A stretch of 8,037 nucleotides of DNA from Candidatus Omnitrophota bacterium (GCA_030617085.1 JAUWWB010000043.1:1-8037); one strand, 5' to 3'. Positions 1-5,644 are shown, counted from the first letter of the stretch. Translations and numbers: made by a program. The notes: generated from the letters alone by a model not told the origin.

Positions 1-5
1 CCGCT

Positions 6-77
6 TCAGCCGTATTTGCCCCGGAATGGGACGCAGAGGACTTGTTCTATGACCTGGGTTTTCAGGCCGCCCTCTGT
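6..77 (-). pseudogene. 3' fragment of a second protein-isoaspartate methyltransferase gene
   Basis: Read on the minus strand this stretch encodes TEGGLKTQVIEQVLCVPFRGKYG and then a TGA stop at 6-8 (the peptide is quoted in two parts: TEGGLKTQVIEQ, then VLCVPFRGKYG). It matches the C-terminus of the intact methyltransferase at 2207-2917, which reads TDGALKTQSIEQ followed by VLYVPLRGKYGWSG. At DNA level bases 1-77 match 2217-2293 at 66 of 77 positions, and the match reaches the window edge, so the duplication may continue outside. Homology ends where the inverted-repeat element at 76-202 begins, and no upstream methyltransferase sequence reappears beyond it. The Trp codon after KYG in the intact copy is TGA here. 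I infer a truncated, non-functional duplicate. The motifs for S-adenosylmethionine binding are all missing. Confidence 0.8.
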
Positions 78-107
78 CAATTTTAGGGTCGGGGCTATAC
101 ATTGACA
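76..107. repeat. left terminal inverted repeat of the MITE-like element
   Basis: This arm pairs with 172-202. Differences are limited to three substitutions and one extra G in the GGG run. Confidence 0.7.
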
Positions 108-171
108 CAAAAATGGACGAAATCACCTTTTCCATGAGATGATATCGAACATTTAGATTGGTTTGACAAAA

Positions 172-202
172 TGTCAATGTGTAGGCCCGACCTAAAGTTG
201 AC
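172..202. repeat. right terminal inverted repeat of the MITE-like element
   Basis: This is the partner of 76-107. Read on the minus strand it starts GTCAACTTTAGGTCGGG and ends with ATTGACA. Confidence 0.7.
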
Positions 203-387
203 TTATAATTAGGAGGGCTTGGAAAAATTTCCAAAATCCACTTTTGATAAAATTCTGGCTTTTTGGGGTATTTGTAAGAATTTCGCTATTTTTCTACCCA
301 AAGTCGGCCTGGCTGCAAAAGATCTAAACTATCTACCAATTTAGTAGACATTAGTAGATAGTTAGCAGGATTTACCGGGATTGGGAC
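203..387. other. AT-rich non-coding stretch with small palindromes
   Basis: No credible gene is visible between the MITE-like element and the small open frame ending at 388. A compact palindrome (TTGGAAA-AA-TTTCCAA, 219-234) and the larger inverted repeat at 327-363 are the only structures I see. The stretch separates the decayed methyltransferase copy from the small genes to its right. Confidence 0.6.
327..363. repeat. 10-bp perfect inverted repeat enclosing 10-bp-spaced direct repeats
   Basis: AACTATCTAC (327-336) is the exact reverse complement of GTAGATAGTT (354-363), with a 17-nt spacer. The right side overlaps two copies of TTAGTAGA starting at 341 and 351, exactly one helical turn apart. 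It could be an operator, or an AT-rich hairpin ending minus-strand transcription from the small genes at 388-747. It lacks a clean T-run, so I favour a binding site. Confidence 0.45.
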
Positions 388-450
388 TCACCTATCCAGG
401 GTCTGCATCTCTTCGGGGAGAATGGGGTCCGCACAACGCAAGATCGTCAT
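388..450 (-). CDS. 20-codon open frame, possibly a truncated gene start
   Basis: An ATG at 448-450 opens a 20-residue frame beginning MTILRCADPILPEEMQ and ending at TGA (388-390). It is preceded by a purine-rich Shine-Dalgarno-like GAGGAAG about five bases from the ATG. It starts 18 nt after the stop of the zinc-ribbon gene, so translation coupled to that gene is plausible. The peptide matches nothing I recognise. It could be a genuine small protein, or the surviving 5' end of a gene lost in the rearrangement that left the methyltransferase fragment and the inverted-repeat element nearby. Length alone gives little support. Confidence 0.35.
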   Translation of the reverse strand: MTILRCADPILPEEMQTLDR

Positions 451-468
451 TCTACTTCCTCTCTATCC

Positions 469-747
469 TTACTCGGCTTTCCAGTTGTTGCGGTCCAGAT
501 TTATGTCCATTTGGAACTGATGCCCGCAAAATCTGCATGCCAGGGCCTCTTCCTTGATTACCTCCGCGCACATGGGGCACTTTTTGTTTGTGCCCACTCT
601 TGCGATATTAGGCAAAAACGCGACCACCAGCGCGAATGGCCCCAGCAACATCCCCAGCAAAAACCAGCCGCAGCCGGTCCGGCCTTTCGAATTGGCGATC
701 ACTGAACATGCGATCCCGCATAATAACCAGATAAAGAACAGATGCAC
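469..747 (-). CDS. small membrane protein with C-terminal zinc ribbon
   Basis: This is a 92-residue protein. Residues 3-18 and 27-45 are hydrophobic and form two likely membrane helices joined by a short polar turn (SKGRTGCG). After them comes a treble-clef/zinc-ribbon module with CPMC (Cys57, Cys60) and CRFC (Cys71, Cys74), the usual four-Cys zinc site. Small proteins of this layout are common and mostly uncharacterised; the ribbon would face the cytosol if both helices cross the membrane. The start is GTG at 745-747, chosen because a perfect AGGAGGT lies five bases upstream. No signal peptide cleavage site is apparent. The gene lies 177 nt beyond the radical SAM gene at 925-2178, so it may have its own promoter. 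Its job is unknown. Confidence 0.8.
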   Translation of the reverse strand: MHLFFIWLLCGIACSVIANSKGRTGCGWFLLGMLLGPFALVVAFLPNIARVGTNKKCPMCAEVIKEEALACRFCGHQFQMDINLDRNNWKAE

Positions 748-752
748 TTTTT

Positions 753-759
753 ACCTCCT
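753..759 (-). promoter_or_regulatory. Shine-Dalgarno AGGAGGT fixing a GTG start
   Basis: On the minus strand AGGAGGT is followed by five bases and GTG. This anti-Shine-Dalgarno match supports initiation at the GTG of the zinc-ribbon gene. Confidence 0.75.
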
Positions 760-843
760 GTTGGAAAATCCCGGAGCCGGGTCTTTACATTTACGATTTC
801 CTTAAAACTTAATTGTGCTTACTTTGCCATATGTTAACTTTTC

Positions 844-849
844 TGTCAA
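844..849 (-). promoter_or_regulatory. possible -35 element upstream of the zinc-ribbon gene
   Basis: TTGACA occurs on the minus strand in the gap before the small zinc-ribbon gene, but no convincing -10 hexamer lies 16-18 bases downstream. It is listed because the gap to the upstream gene is long enough to need a promoter. Confidence 0.25.
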
Positions 850-882
850 GGTGAATTTTGACCGCTGTAATGGAAGAATTTT

Positions 883-910
883 TTCGCATTTTGCGATTCG
901 CATTTTGCGA
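883..910. repeat. tandem 14-bp repeat, each unit a palindrome
   Basis: TTCGCATTTTGCGA occurs twice with no gap (883-896, 897-910). Each copy contains the palindrome TCGCA-TTT-TGCGA, and the pair can also fold as one longer hairpin. It lies just past the stop of the radical SAM gene and upstream of the zinc-ribbon gene. It could act as a 3' stabilising structure, a terminator element or a tandem binding site. Confidence 0.6.
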
Positions 911-924
911 AATTTAGCCCTGTT

Positions 925-2178
925 TCAAAAAACTTTTTTTGGCCCGTTCTTGTCCGGGCCGAAATGGCCGATAGATGTCTGGACCACTACCGTGGTCAGG
1001 CCGGTCTTTTCGAGGAGGCGCTTTACTTTTAGCATCTCTTCGGGGTGGGGCCTTTCAAGGTCCTGTCTTCTGAAGGCGGGGAAGTAGTCGAGGACGCAGA
1101 GTTGGGCGTCCCTGTCTATTTTTGCCAGTTTGCTTCCGAATTGTCTTACCTCGTCCAGGCCGATTAGCGCGGAGTTATACGGGAGGCCCACCCCCAGGAA
1201 GACCTTTTCCTTGTACCTGGTGGCCACATAGTCCACGGCGTCCCAAGAAGTCTTTAGAAAGCGTGCGGCCAGTTTTTTATCGGAGAGTCCCGTGATCCGC
1301 ATGAAGGTGCTCACGCGAACGGCTTTCGGTTCTATCCCTATGTCGGTCACGCCTGAAGCAAGGATAAGTTCGTCCAGATAGTCGCGCGTCAATACGGTGC
1401 CGTTTGAATCGAGGTGAAGCCGGGCGTCCCTGTCAGGGTTGAGCCTCTTCAGTTCCTTAAGGAATTCGACAAGCCATGGCCTGTTCAGGGTCGGTTCTCC
1501 CCCGGAGATCGCCATCCTGTCCACGCCGTAATAGCGGCGCGCCTCGGTCATGCCGCGAGCCGCTTCGAACGGGGTCATCGGCGGCGTCTTGCTGTCGTAT
1601 GTGGTGGTGTAGTTCTGGCACTGGGGGCACCTCATGTTGCACCCGGCCGTCCACATGGCTACTTCGATGTAGTCTTCGCCCATCTTTATCCACCAGGGAG
1701 TGCCTTTTCCTCCCACCATGTGGGGTTGGGGGCCATGGACGATCCTTAAGGGAACGTATCCTTTGGGAGGCCTTGTGAGGATCTTCATCCCCCCCTTTAC
1801 GCCGGAGATGCAGGGCCGCGCCGCCTTCCCATCGACTGATATCGCGCAGCTGTAGCAACCGCCCGTTGAGCAGGGCGCGGTTATATCGCCTTCATCACGG
1901 GTATACCCAAATGTAAAACCGCAGATCTCGAGAGCTTTCTTTATCGTGACGCGTTCGGGGACTTTGTATTCCCGGCCGTCCACTTCTATTGAGATCTGCC
2001 CGCGAGAGCGCGTGTCATGAAAGATCTTCCGCGCTCCGAACGGGCAGGCGAAATAACAGGCCATGCACCCGACGCAGTTCTTCGTGTCAGGACAATCCAC
2101 CGCCCGGGTACAAAACCCGCACTCCGCGCATTCGGCCTTGTCGACCCTGCATATTCGGAATCGCTTCTTCCCTTCCAT
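925..2178 (-). CDS. radical SAM protein with N-terminal [4Fe-4S] and [2Fe-2S] ferredoxin domains
   Basis: This is a 417-residue cytosolic protein. Residues 10-50 hold a dicluster ferredoxin pattern: Cys17, 20, 23, 29, then Cys35, 38, 41 and Cys45-Pro. Residues 62-133 resemble a [2Fe-2S] ferredoxin fold, with Cys103, 108, 111 and 123 (CSTGGCYSC, then a distal Cys). The radical SAM barrel follows with C180-NMR-C184-PQ-C187, which binds the cluster that cleaves S-adenosylmethionine, and SGGEPT at 225-230. The barrel is of the pyruvate-formate-lyase-activase type. The fused clusters suggest built-in electron supply or a further redox role; this is inference. The start is ATG with AAGGAAAG nine bases upstream. 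It begins 28 nt after the methyltransferase gene and is probably last in its transcript. The substrate is unknown: it could activate a glycyl-radical enzyme, but none is present here, or modify a small molecule or protein. Confidence 0.9.
   Translation of the reverse strand: MEGKKRFRICRVDKAECAECGFCTRAVDCPDTKNCVGCMACYFACPFGARKIFHDTRSRGQISIEVDGREYKVPERVTIKKALEICGFTFGYTRDEGDITAPCSTGGCYSCAISVDGKAARPCISGVKGGMKILTRPPKGYVPLRIVHGPQPHMVGGKGTPWWIKMGEDYIEVAMWTAGCNMRCPQCQNYTTTYDSKTPPMTPFEAARGMTEARRYYGVDRMAISGGEPTLNRPWLVEFLKELKRLNPDRDARLHLDSNGTVLTRDYLDELILASGVTDIGIEPKAVRVSTFMRITGLSDKKLAARFLKTSWDAVDYVATRYKEKVFLGVGLPYNSALIGLDEVRQFGSKLAKIDRDAQLCVLDYFPAFRRQDLERPHPEEMLKVKRLLEKTGLTTVVVQTSIGHFGPDKNGPKKVF
926..960 (-). 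terminator. weak terminator-like hairpin at the end of the radical SAM gene
   Basis: On the minus strand GGCCCG (955-960) pairs with CGGGCC (941-946) around an 8-nt loop. An A-run and then TTTTTT follow, ending at the TGA stop. The T-run begins eight bases after the stem rather than directly after it, so it is not canonical. It overlaps coding sequence, so the stem may be incidental. Confidence 0.3.
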
Positions 2179-2206
2179 CAGCCCGCGCTTTCCTTGTTTT
2201 CTTTTC

Positions 2207-2917
2207 TCATGAACGACCGCTCCAGCCGTATTTACCCCGTAAGGGGACGTAGAGGACTTGTTCTATGCTCTGGGTTTTCAAGGCGCCGTCGGTGTTTTTC
2301 TCCAGGAGGATAAGGTCCTGGGCTGGCTGGGGTCTGCCGACGGGAGCGATCAGTTTGCCGCCGGGCCTTAGCTGGTCGATCAGGGGGCGTGGGATATCAG
2401 GGCAGGCGGCTGTGACGCATATCTTGTCGTAGGGGGCAAGGGGAGGGTAACCCAGGGAACCGTCGCCCTGGATGATGAGCACGTCTTCATAGCCGGAGCC
2501 GGTAAGGTTACGCCTGGCGAATTCGAAGGTCTTTTTGTCTATCTCCATGGTGAAGACTTTTCCCTTCGCGCCTACTACCTCTCTTGCCAGGGCCGCGCCG
2601 TAGCCGGAGCCTGAACCTATTTCCAGAAAGGTGTCCCCTTCTTCCAGTTGCAGCGCTTCGTAAAATAGCGGATAGCTGTGCGGACAGGATATTGTCGCGT
2701 TCTCGCCGGGTATGGGCAGCGGGAGTTCTTCGTAGCAATAGTCCCTGTAGCCCTCCAGCGTAAAGTCCTCACGCCTCACTTTGAGTATTGCCGCGGCGAT
2801 CGGGTGCGACCTCAAGAAGCCCTCAAGGATAAGCCACTTGACCTTCGCCCGCCTCTCTCTCGAAAACCGCGCTTTGTCCTTCTCGGGCTTCTTTGGCGGA
2901 GGAACATACCATCCCAT
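2207..2917 (-). CDS. pcm: protein-L-isoaspartate O-methyltransferase
   Basis: This is a 236-residue class I methyltransferase of the PCMT family. The family methylates the abnormal isoaspartyl carboxylate in aged proteins using S-adenosylmethionine, starting repair to normal aspartate. Visible family marks are ISCPHS (76-81, the substrate-side ISxPH motif), the SAM-binding LEIGSGSGYGAA (98-109), the acidic strand end VFTMEID (121-127), GDGSLGYPPLAPYDKICVTA (151-170) and LRPGGKLIAPVG (183-194). Length is normal for the family, with a slightly longer basic N-terminus. The open frame extends upstream to 3073 into the AmrS gene, but I chose ATG at 2915-2917: the family homology begins near there and AGGGGAAAG precedes it. 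It sits between two radical SAM genes with gaps of 38 and 28 nt. A decayed copy of its 3' end lies at 6-77. Confidence 0.93.
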   Translation of the reverse strand: MGWYVPPPKKPEKDKARFSRERRAKVKWLILEGFLRSHPIAAAILKVRREDFTLEGYRDYCYEELPLPIPGENATISCPHSYPLFYEALQLEEGDTFLEIGSGSGYGAALAREVVGAKGKVFTMEIDKKTFEFARRNLTGSGYEDVLIIQGDGSLGYPPLAPYDKICVTAACPDIPRPLIDQLRPGGKLIAPVGRPQPAQDLILLEKNTDGALKTQSIEQVLYVPLRGKYGWSGRS

Positions 2918-2921
2918 GTTT

Positions 2922-2930
2922 CTTTCCCCT
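2922..2930 (-). promoter_or_regulatory. ribosome binding site of the methyltransferase gene
   Basis: AGGGGAAAG on the minus strand lies about eight bases before ATG 2915-2917. It decides against the longer frame that overlaps the preceding gene. Confidence 0.6.
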
Positions 2931-2955
2931 GTAAAATTTCTCCCCTTTTCTCTAC

Positions 2956-3990
2956 TTACCGCACCTTTACCGGGATCGGCTCCCTGCATGTGGGGCATCT
3001 CCCTTTCGCTATATTGAACTGCCTTATGATGTAATCCTCCCTCTCGATCAAGAGCCCCTGACAGCGGGGGCAATAGGTATTTTCGGCCGGATGGCCGGGG
3101 ACATTTCCCAGATAGACGTAACGGAGCCCGGCGCCCAGGCCGATCTCCCGCGCCCTCTCAAGCGTGGCAACGGGGGTATGATTGACATGAGATAGTCTGT
3201 AATGGGGCACGAACCGCGTAACGTGCCAGGGGGTATCCGGCCCCAGCTCGTCCTTTATCCAGGCGGCAATACCTTTGAGTTGCGCTTCGTCGTCGCTGAA
3301 TCCGGGTATGACATTGGTGACGATCTCGACGTGCATTTTCCATTTGTATTTAGCCCGCTTTGTCACTTCCAGGATCCCCCTGAAATCGGCTGTGTGGCCT
3401 ATTTTTCTGTAGAATTCCGCAGAAAAGCCCTTGAGGTCGACCCTGAAGGCGTCGAGGAAGGGTCCTATCTTATCCAGCGCCTCTCCGGTAATAAAGCCGT
3501 TGGTGACATAATTTGTAAGCAGCTCGTTCTGTCTGGCCAGCTTGGCGCAATCCAGGGTGTACTCGAACCATACCGTCGGCTCGTTATAGGTGAAAGATAG
3601 TCCCATGCATCTTTCTTCCACGGCCATCCGGACCGTTTCCCCGGGAGATACGTACTCGGTCCCCTTTAGCTCTTCTCCTTCCATTGCCGCGACTACGTGG
3701 GCGTGGGCGATCCCCCAGTTCTGGCATCCGGGACAACGGAAGTTGCACCCCAGGGTGCCCAGGGACAGCCACCGGCTGCCGGGATAGAAATGGAAAAGCG
3801 GCTTCTTCTCGATAGGGGCAACGGCCAGCGTAGAAACCCTGCCGTAGGCGAGGGTGTACAGCTTTCCATCCTTGTTCAGGCGCGTGGAGCAGAAGCCATC
3901 CTTTCCCTCGGCGATCAGGCACCGTCTCTGGCAGATGTTGCATCTGACCTTCCTGTTTGCCAGTTTCTCGTAAAGGATGGCTTCTCTCAT
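2956..3990 (-). CDS. amrS: AmmeMemoRadiSam-type radical SAM enzyme
   Basis: This 344-residue protein fits the AmrS family (related to pyruvate-formate-lyase activase), which normally accompanies AMMECR1-like and MEMO-like proteins; the reaction is not firmly established to my knowledge. An N-terminal Cys motif (Cys17, 20, 24, 34) is followed by YGRVSTLAVAPIEKKPLFHF and the radical SAM cluster motif C82-NFR-C86-PG-C89-QN. The C-terminus ends in a zinc ribbon (Cys307, Cys310, Cys332, Cys335). Length is normal for the family. I chose ATG 3988-3990 because family alignment starts at MREAILYEKL. A GTG at 4054-4056 would add 22 unlike residues starting six bases after the Fic stop. It is followed 38 nt later by the methyltransferase gene. 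No AMMECR1 or MEMO gene is present in the window. Confidence 0.88.
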   Translation of the reverse strand: MREAILYEKLANRKVRCNICQRRCLIAEGKDGFCSTRLNKDGKLYTLAYGRVSTLAVAPIEKKPLFHFYPGSRWLSLGTLGCNFRCPGCQNWGIAHAHVVAAMEGEELKGTEYVSPGETVRMAVEERCMGLSFTYNEPTVWFEYTLDCAKLARQNELLTNYVTNGFITGEALDKIGPFLDAFRVDLKGFSAEFYRKIGHTADFRGILEVTKRAKYKWKMHVEIVTNVIPGFSDDEAQLKGIAAWIKDELGPDTPWHVTRFVPHYRLSHVNHTPVATLERAREIGLGAGLRYVYLGNVPGHPAENTYCPRCQGLLIEREDYIIRQFNIAKGRCPTCREPIPVKVR

Positions 3991-4062
3991 CTCTTCGGTT
4001 CCCGGACCCGTTCTTCGTCGATAATGTGAATTACCCGAAAACCATTTGCCTATCACTCCACA

Positions 4063-5397
4063 TTACGCAGCCTTCGGAAACTTCTGCATGCTTTTGCCGG
4101 ATGGAACAAAAATAAATTCTCTTCCCTTTTTCGTTATTATCAGAAACCCTTTTTTCGCAAGCCCCAACAGATCCCTTCGGGCGCACTCATAGGTTACGCT
4201 GTGCACGGAACCATGGCAGGCGATCGTATACAACCTATCCGGATTTTCGAGGGCATTTCTCAATAACGCTTTTTGCCTGTCGTTTAAATCCGGATATTGC
4301 AGAAGATACCGGGCGGCCTCTTGTGCTTCTTTTTGCTTTTTTCTGATATATTCAATGAGGTTGCGCACCGCGTTATTAACAACCTTTAAATGAAAAGAAA
4401 TGAAATATGTTAGGTCCAGATCATCGATTTCAGTATACAGGAAAGCCTTCGCGTATTGTGCGCGGGAGATCAGAAATATCCGCGAAATTGTCAAATATTC
4501 GAACATCCAGTATCCATGTTTGAGCATGTACCAATAAAAAAGAGCACGGGCGGTTCGCCCGTTCCCATCCATGAAAGGATGAATATAGGAAAGATAAAAA
4601 TGTAGGTTGATCGCCTTGATTATCGGATGTGTGAACTGCGTTTCTTCCGTGGTGTTAGCGTAGTCGTAAAGTACAGCCATCATCTTCGGAATTTTTTCCG
4701 GAGAAGGTGGCACATACAGGGTCTGTCCCTCCGCATCCCTTACGGCAATCGCTTCGTCTTTAACTGCCCTGAAACGACCGGACTCTCCCGGGTCATCTAA
4801 TGTATCAACTGTCATTGATCGATGTAATTCCAGAATGAGATCATTGCTCAAGGGAGATTTAACAAGGTCTTTGATCTTAACAATGGTTTTGTAATTATTA
4901 AAGATCATCTGTTCAGCGTGATCCCGCGGTTTTCTGCCGGACCTCAACATTTCCTTGGCTTCTTTTCGCGTTGTTGCTGCGCCTTCCAATAGGCTTGACG
5001 CGATAGCTTCCTCCATTAACGAGTTAACCAGGTATCTCTTTTGTTCGGATCTATGAATAGTCTTATCGCCTATTAAAATCTCTCCTCCGGCATGTTGGTC
5101 CAGATATGAAATATTTCTAAACGCATTATCAGGGATCCAATAACCAAAATGCTGTCCTTCTTCACCCACCAAAGGCGTTCTTCTTATTTTTGATTGCCTG
5201 GAAAATTTTAGATATGCCCAGGCCAGTTCAGGAGATATGTTTTCGGGCATAGGAAGATGTTTAACTTTATCCCAATAGGCATATTCATCCCTCTGTTCTA
5301 CGGCAACTACAAGTTCATTAAGTTTATCAATGTCACTGAATTCAAAGATATTCTTAATGTATCTGTGCCAATCTGGAGCTTTCTCCGGTATTTTCAT
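4063..5397 (-). CDS. Fic-domain protein AMP-transferase with in-cis inhibitory helix
   Basis: This is a 444-residue Fic family protein. Fic enzymes transfer AMP from ATP onto hydroxyl groups of target proteins; some also remove it. The catalytic motif HPFMDGNGRTAR lies at 273-284, with the base His273 and the metal/phosphate-binding DGNGR. An upstream helix SSLLEG (134-139) fits the inhibitory (S/T)xxxE(G/N) motif of class II Fic proteins, whose Glu blocks ATP, so no separate antitoxin is needed. GRFR at 207-210 is the usual pre-catalytic motif. The C-terminus (about 368-433) looks like a winged-helix domain, so DNA binding or autoregulation is possible. I chose ATG 5395-5397, which has GGGGAAA six bases upstream, over an ATG 21 bases earlier without a ribosome site. 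It lies 72 nt before amrS on the same strand and is more AT-rich than it, suggesting separate acquisition. The target is unknown. Confidence 0.92.
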   Translation of the reverse strand: MKIPEKAPDWHRYIKNIFEFSDIDKLNELVVAVEQRDEYAYWDKVKHLPMPENISPELAWAYLKFSRQSKIRRTPLVGEEGQHFGYWIPDNAFRNISYLDQHAGGEILIGDKTIHRSEQKRYLVNSLMEEAIASSLLEGAATTRKEAKEMLRSGRKPRDHAEQMIFNNYKTIVKIKDLVKSPLSNDLILELHRSMTVDTLDDPGESGRFRAVKDEAIAVRDAEGQTLYVPPSPEKIPKMMAVLYDYANTTEETQFTHPIIKAINLHFYLSYIHPFMDGNGRTARALFYWYMLKHGYWMFEYLTISRIFLISRAQYAKAFLYTEIDDLDLTYFISFHLKVVNNAVRNLIEYIRKKQKEAQEAARYLLQYPDLNDRQKALLRNALENPDRLYTIACHGSVHSVTYECARRDLLGLAKKGFLIITKKGREFIFVPSGKSMQKFPKAA

Positions 5398-5400
5398 ATT

Positions 5401-5407
5401 TTTCCCC
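5401..5407 (-). promoter_or_regulatory. ribosome binding site of the Fic gene
   Basis: GGGGAAA on the minus strand is correctly spaced for ATG 5395-5397. The upstream in-frame ATG at 5416-5418 has only AT-rich sequence before it. Confidence 0.6.
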
Positions 5408-5456
5408 GAAAAATACAAATTTTCGCTAAAATTGTATAAACTAAACTACTATTGTG

Positions 5457-5485
5457 ATTTTACACGATTCCACCCCCACTGTCAA
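5457..5485 (-). promoter_or_regulatory. sigma70-type promoter of the Fic gene
   Basis: On the minus strand TTGACA (5480-5485) is separated by 17 bases from TAAAAT (5457-5462). Transcription would start near 5450, leaving a leader of about 50 nt with the Fic ribosome site. The 9-bp inverted repeat at 5487-5517 ends one base upstream of the -35 box. The downstream amrS, methyltransferase and radical SAM genes could be read from here. Confidence 0.75.
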
Positions 5486-5486
5486 T

Positions 5487-5517
5487 TAAATACTAATTCT
5501 GAGCTATGTAGTATTTA
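5487..5517. promoter_or_regulatory. inverted repeat next to the Fic -35 box, likely operator
   Basis: TAAATACTA (5487-5495) and TAGTATTTA (5509-5517) are perfect reverse complements separated by 13 nt. The right arm starts a direct repeat: GTAGTATTT at 5508 and again at 5518, ten bases apart. The position, one base upstream of -35, suits an activator or repressor site. Which protein binds is unknown; the Fic winged-helix domain is one possibility. Confidence 0.55.
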
Positions 5518-5581
5518 GTAGTATTTCGTCTATATTACCATGTAATTGCACGCTCGGTTCAATTTCTTCTTATGCCTGCTT

Positions 5582-5619
5582 AATACTATTTTTGTATATA
5601 GTAGTATTTTGTAGTTTTT
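5582..5619. promoter_or_regulatory. second inverted repeat of the same geometry
   Basis: AATACTA (5582-5588) and TAGTATT (5602-5608) are perfect reverse complements with a 13-nt spacer. This is the same motif and spacing as 5487-5517, 93 bp away centre to centre. Here too the right arm begins a direct repeat with 10-bp period (GTAGTATTT at 5601, GTAGTTTTT at 5611). Confidence 0.5.
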
Positions 5620-5644
5620 AATCACCCACCAATCCCTCTTTCAG

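Larger units (their letters stand above)
76..202. mobile_element. 127-bp MITE-like element with long terminal inverted repeats
   Basis: The left arm (76-107, starting GTCAATTTTAGGGTCGGGG) and the reverse complement of the right arm (172-202) agree at 28 of 32 positions with one gap. The 64-base interior has no coding capacity. Each arm also begins and ends with GTCAAY/ATTGAC, giving a nested palindrome. Such a small non-coding unit with long inverted ends is typical of a non-autonomous transposon remnant mobilised in trans. It sits exactly where the methyltransferase fragment loses homology. I see no clear target-site duplication, and I cannot assign an insertion-sequence family. A large stem-loop of another kind is the main alternative. 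Confidence 0.7.

Noticed and set aside
6..8. TGA as a reassigned Trp codon, suggested by TGG to TGA in the methyltransferase fragment.
   Set aside because: TGA ends the intact methyltransferase, the radical SAM gene and the ABC-F gene at the expected places, so the code is standard and the TGA marks decay.
371..389. Similarity of 371-389 to the 3' end of amrS (TTTACCGGGAT, about 2966-2976).
   Set aside because: The match is about 15 of 19 bases, not extended on either side, and is most likely chance.
925..940. A possible -1 frameshift site (A-run before the stop) at the end of the radical SAM gene.
   Set aside because: A -1 shift gives only six more codons before a stop, with no recognisable extension.
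2918..3073. A 52-residue N-terminal extension of the methyltransferase open to 3073.
   Set aside because: It overlaps the end of amrS, has no family similarity, and a good ribosome site precedes the internal ATG at 2917.
3991..4056. A GTG start adding 22 residues to AmrS.
   Set aside because: The extra residues are unlike the family, whose members start near MREAILYEKL, and the GTG has poor ribosome-site spacing right after the Fic stop.
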